Positions 63,180 to 64,000 of a DNA stretch of 64,000 bases are shown piece by piece. The stretch is taken from positions 25,424,987 to 25,488,986 of the forward strand of contig CP136063.1 of assembly GCA_032622095.1 (NCBI GenBank), given 5' to 3'. The position numbers and the translations under genes were made by a program. Each line of letters begins with the position of its first letter. Position 1 is the first letter of the stretch. The notes under the pieces are model-generated. The model saw only the letters and a list, made by a program, of their open reading frames with translations. It was not told where the DNA came from and searched no databases. This DNA is from Siphonodentalium dalli (lineage: Eukaryota; Mollusca; Scaphopoda; Gadilida; Siphonodentaliidae).

Positions 63180-63475
63180 TCAAATAATGGGAAATGGTTA
63201 CTTATTCTACGACTCGGAGACTAAAGAAACCAACAGCATTTGAGTTATCCCTTTCAACGTTTGAGTACAGTAGGCCTATCCCGGCCCCTTTAAACACTCA
63301 TTCTTTGTTCGAGCTATCGATGAGTGGAACAGCCTGGAGGATAGCACATGCGAGGAACCAACGGACAAAACAGCATAGTCCTCCCAGCGCTGAAACCTAT
63401 ACAGATACAGACAGATTAATTTGGGTTTTTATCGCCCAATAAATATATCCATTATATCAAACCAGATTTTGATAT
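63180..63475 (+). pseudogene. LINE C-terminal relic with 3' tail
   Basis: About 63275-63345 reads HSFFVRAIDEWNSLEDSTCE, matching the SFFPRxIxEWNxLP end of CR1/Jockey-type RT proteins. Upstream codons are broken by stops. The 3' part (TTTATCGCCCAATAAATATA) matches the tail near 24050. Confidence 0.6.
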
Positions 63476-63657
63476 GTTTTTTTCTTCTATTTCCTTATTC
63501 TAAGGAACAAAGGAACTCTGTTTGTTTTCCACGGTGATCTTGTTCGCTGTAATGACGATTGTGGCATTATTATCAATCGCAGAACAAAGTAGACAAATAT
63601 AATTGATTGAGACCACTTGTATATTGAGACCCTGACTATATATAAAGGTAATTTATC
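63476..63657. promoter_or_regulatory. 5' flank of the terminal gene
   Basis: TATATAAAG at about 63639 lies only about 18 bases before the ATG, too close to act as a normal TATA box for this start. True promoter not identified. Confidence 0.25.
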
Positions 63658-64000
63658 ATGGATAGAGCATCGAGAGCAATCCGGAGGAGTGGGGTGAAAT
63701 TATTGTCTCTTGGAGGTCATGTTGACTTGAATGTTCTAATATCAGATGTCAAGGACATGAGGAATTCAGCAAAACAATTCTCCAATGTTCAGAGTGCAGC
63801 CTCACAAGATTTCTTGAAATGGGCTGCAAATGAAGAAAATCGCGCTATTCAGGACGTCGCAAACCAGTTGGCAGAGCTTAATATTCTTTGGACTGAAGTA
63901 CAAACAGAGTTTACAGAAAAGCTGAAACTTTACAGAAAAATGTTTGAGTTGATACTTGAAGGGCAAAAACATGTGTCGCGTGCAAAAAATAACTTTTCAA
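63658..64000 (+). CDS. Unidentified helical protein, N-terminal 114 codons (runs off window)
   Basis: From the ATG at 63658 the frame stays open to the window end. It begins MDRASRAIRRSGVKLLSLGG and is followed by predicted amphipathic helices: ISDVKDMRNSAKQFSNVQSA, DFLKWAANEENRAIQDVANQ, EFTEKLKLYRKMFELILEGQ. The pattern (long helices, Lys/Arg-rich faces, a YRKMFE-type segment) is reminiscent of BAR-type membrane-curvature domains, but no diagnostic motif is present and the family is not identified. Codon use and lack of stops over 114 codons support a real exon. The 3' end is unknown. Confidence 0.6.
   Translation, partial: MDRASRAIRRSGVKLLSLGGHVDLNVLISDVKDMRNSAKQFSNVQSAASQDFLKWAANEENRAIQDVANQLAELNILWTEVQTEFTEKLKLYRKMFELILEGQKHVSRAKNNFS

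Overview
The window is from a eukaryotic, AT-rich, repeat-dense genome. Evidence for this is GT-AG introns, a very large C2H2 zinc-finger array, several non-LTR retrotransposon relics, a DIRS-like tyrosine-recombinase retrotransposon, a tRNA-like SINE, TIR/foldback DNA elements and simple repeats. No bacterial operons, CRISPR arrays, rRNA or clear tRNA genes are visible. A marine invertebrate is likely and a mollusc is my best guess, but that rests on the style of the repeats and was not tested.

Layout. 0-4.9 kb: 5'-truncated, frameshifted LINE relic, then C-tract repeats. 4.92-8.29 kb: a DNA element with ~118-bp inverted ends, a 6-bp flanking duplication (CCATTG), a minisatellite in its right end, two large palindromes and an open frame resembling the N-terminal domain of TDP-43. 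8.3-20.6 kb: mostly non-coding, with a SINE, a Cys-rich open frame, a ~101-bp tandem repeat and a 2.2-kb foldback element. 20.7-23.4 kb: intronless, broken gene ending in a TatD-type metal-dependent hydrolase domain. 24.5-28.1 kb: uninterrupted 1213-residue C2H2 zinc-finger gene with decayed finger DNA on both sides. 31.8-33.3 kb: second LINE relic. 33.8-48.9 kb: a third LINE split by a ~13.7-kb nest whose outer layer is a DIRS-like element (gag, RT, RNase H, tyrosine recombinase, all on the minus strand). That element is itself interrupted by a foldback insertion that was later amplified into three 2.36-kb tandem copies.

50.42-58.93 kb is the most unusual block: an 8.5-kb unit with ~955-bp terminal inverted repeats that start AG and end CT, flanked by a perfect 6-bp duplication (TATTCT). 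These are the terminal hallmarks of Polinton/Maverick elements. No polymerase B, integrase, ATPase, protease or capsid gene is visible inside. Instead it holds an intact four-exon gene for a Tpt1/KptA-like RNA 2'-phosphotransferase (194 aa) and, divergently placed, an SGNH-hydrolase-like exon. Younger insertions (LINE 3' ends, a Helitron-like element, a TTAA MITE and a GC-rich foldback) sit in its introns and in one terminal repeat.

59-64 kb: a broken C2H2 zinc-finger exon, small MITEs (one with a paralogous empty site inside this window), another LINE tail, and the first 114 codons of an unidentified helical protein that runs off the window end.

Taken together, the window reads as an accessory or transposon-rich region. 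The only frames that look intact and domain-bearing are the zinc-finger array, the KptA-like gene, the SGNH exon and the terminal partial gene. All assignments are by eye from motifs; no database search was run.
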